Shown here: one piece after another, positions 49,298 to 49,341 of the stretch | Numbering within the stretch: the stretch's first letter is position 1 | Layout of the letters: each line of letters starts with the position of its first letter | Assembly (NCBI GenBank): GCA_028284045.1 | Contig: JANQSN010000016.1 | Location: 1 to 49,341 of the forward strand | Reading direction: 5' to 3' | Origin: Alphaproteobacteria bacterium | GTDB lineage: Bacteria > Pseudomonadota > Alphaproteobacteria > DSM-16000 > Inquilinaceae | DNA length: 49,341 bases | Notes under the pieces: model-generated | The model's input: only the letters and a program-made list of their open reading frames with translations | Databases searched by the model: none | Told to the model about the DNA's origin: nothing | Program-made: the position numbers and the translations under genes

Positions 49298-49341
49298 AAG
49301 ACTATGAATCTAGTGGTGCTTCTGGCGAAGCGGATGGGAAC

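Overview
The window is high-GC bacterial chromosome from an alphaproteobacterium, most likely of the Rhodospirillales type. The lineage call is an inference from gene content and order: rne, amiC, mrcA and prfB in a row, an RNase E with an acidic insert in its S1 domain, the NDUFA12 / mlaD / DUF2155 cluster, metC divergent from aapJQMP, class II ribonucleotide reductase NrdJ, a PHA phasin and a BioMNY transporter. No rRNA, tRNA, CRISPR array, prophage or transposase gene was seen.

Layout. 0-3 kb: periplasmic HtrA-like protease and a B12-binding radical SAM protein resembling hopanoid C-3 methylase. 3-6 kb: a ScfR/RamB-type regulator, a 535-bp gene-free stretch with two terminator-like hairpins, and a DUF455 ferritin-like protein. 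6-8.2 kb: a divergent LysR regulator / dialkylglycine decarboxylase pair (dgdR-dgdA type) around a 19-bp palindrome. 8.2-17.4 kb: housekeeping block prfB (with the programmed +1 frameshift), mrcA and amiC on minus, rne on plus. 17.4-21.1 kb: a DMT permease and xylX-xylA (last two steps of the Weimberg pentose pathway). 21.3-23.2 kb: small secreted protein, DUF2155, mlaD, NDUFA12-like. 23.5-29.8 kb: nrdJ, RidA, a RelE-type toxin-antitoxin pair, a FemAB/GNAT-like protein. 29.8-33.5 kb: clpA, clpS, phasin. 33.8-36.5 kb: an Anbu-type proteasome homologue and the biotin transporter bioY-bioM-bioN. 36.5-42 kb: DUF1284, GT4 glycosyltransferase, GNAT, a XylD-type dehydratase, a small monooxygenase, sulfurtransferase SseA. 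42.2-48.9 kb: creatininase-family hydrolase, aapP-M-Q-J, metC.

Small-scale structure. Three copies of a roughly 170-191 bp MITE-like element with about 37-nt terminal inverted repeats sit beside gene 3' ends, and a separate REP-like palindrome lies between two convergent genes. The most interesting non-coding signal is downstream of metC: an FNR/FixK-type box, a -10 hexamer at exactly class II spacing, then about 75 bp with two CCUCCC (anti-Shine-Dalgarno) motifs and an intrinsic terminator. This looks like an oxygen-responsive small RNA gene. The right end carries a near-perfect long palindrome of unknown role.

How it fits together: aerobic heterotrophic metabolism with pentose/sugar-acid catabolism (XylD, XylX and XylA all present but split over 18 kb), amino-acid uptake (Aap), biotin uptake, PHA storage, and envelope maintenance (PBP1A, AmiC, MlaD, HtrA). 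All functional calls come from reading the sequence and recalled family features; no database search was run.
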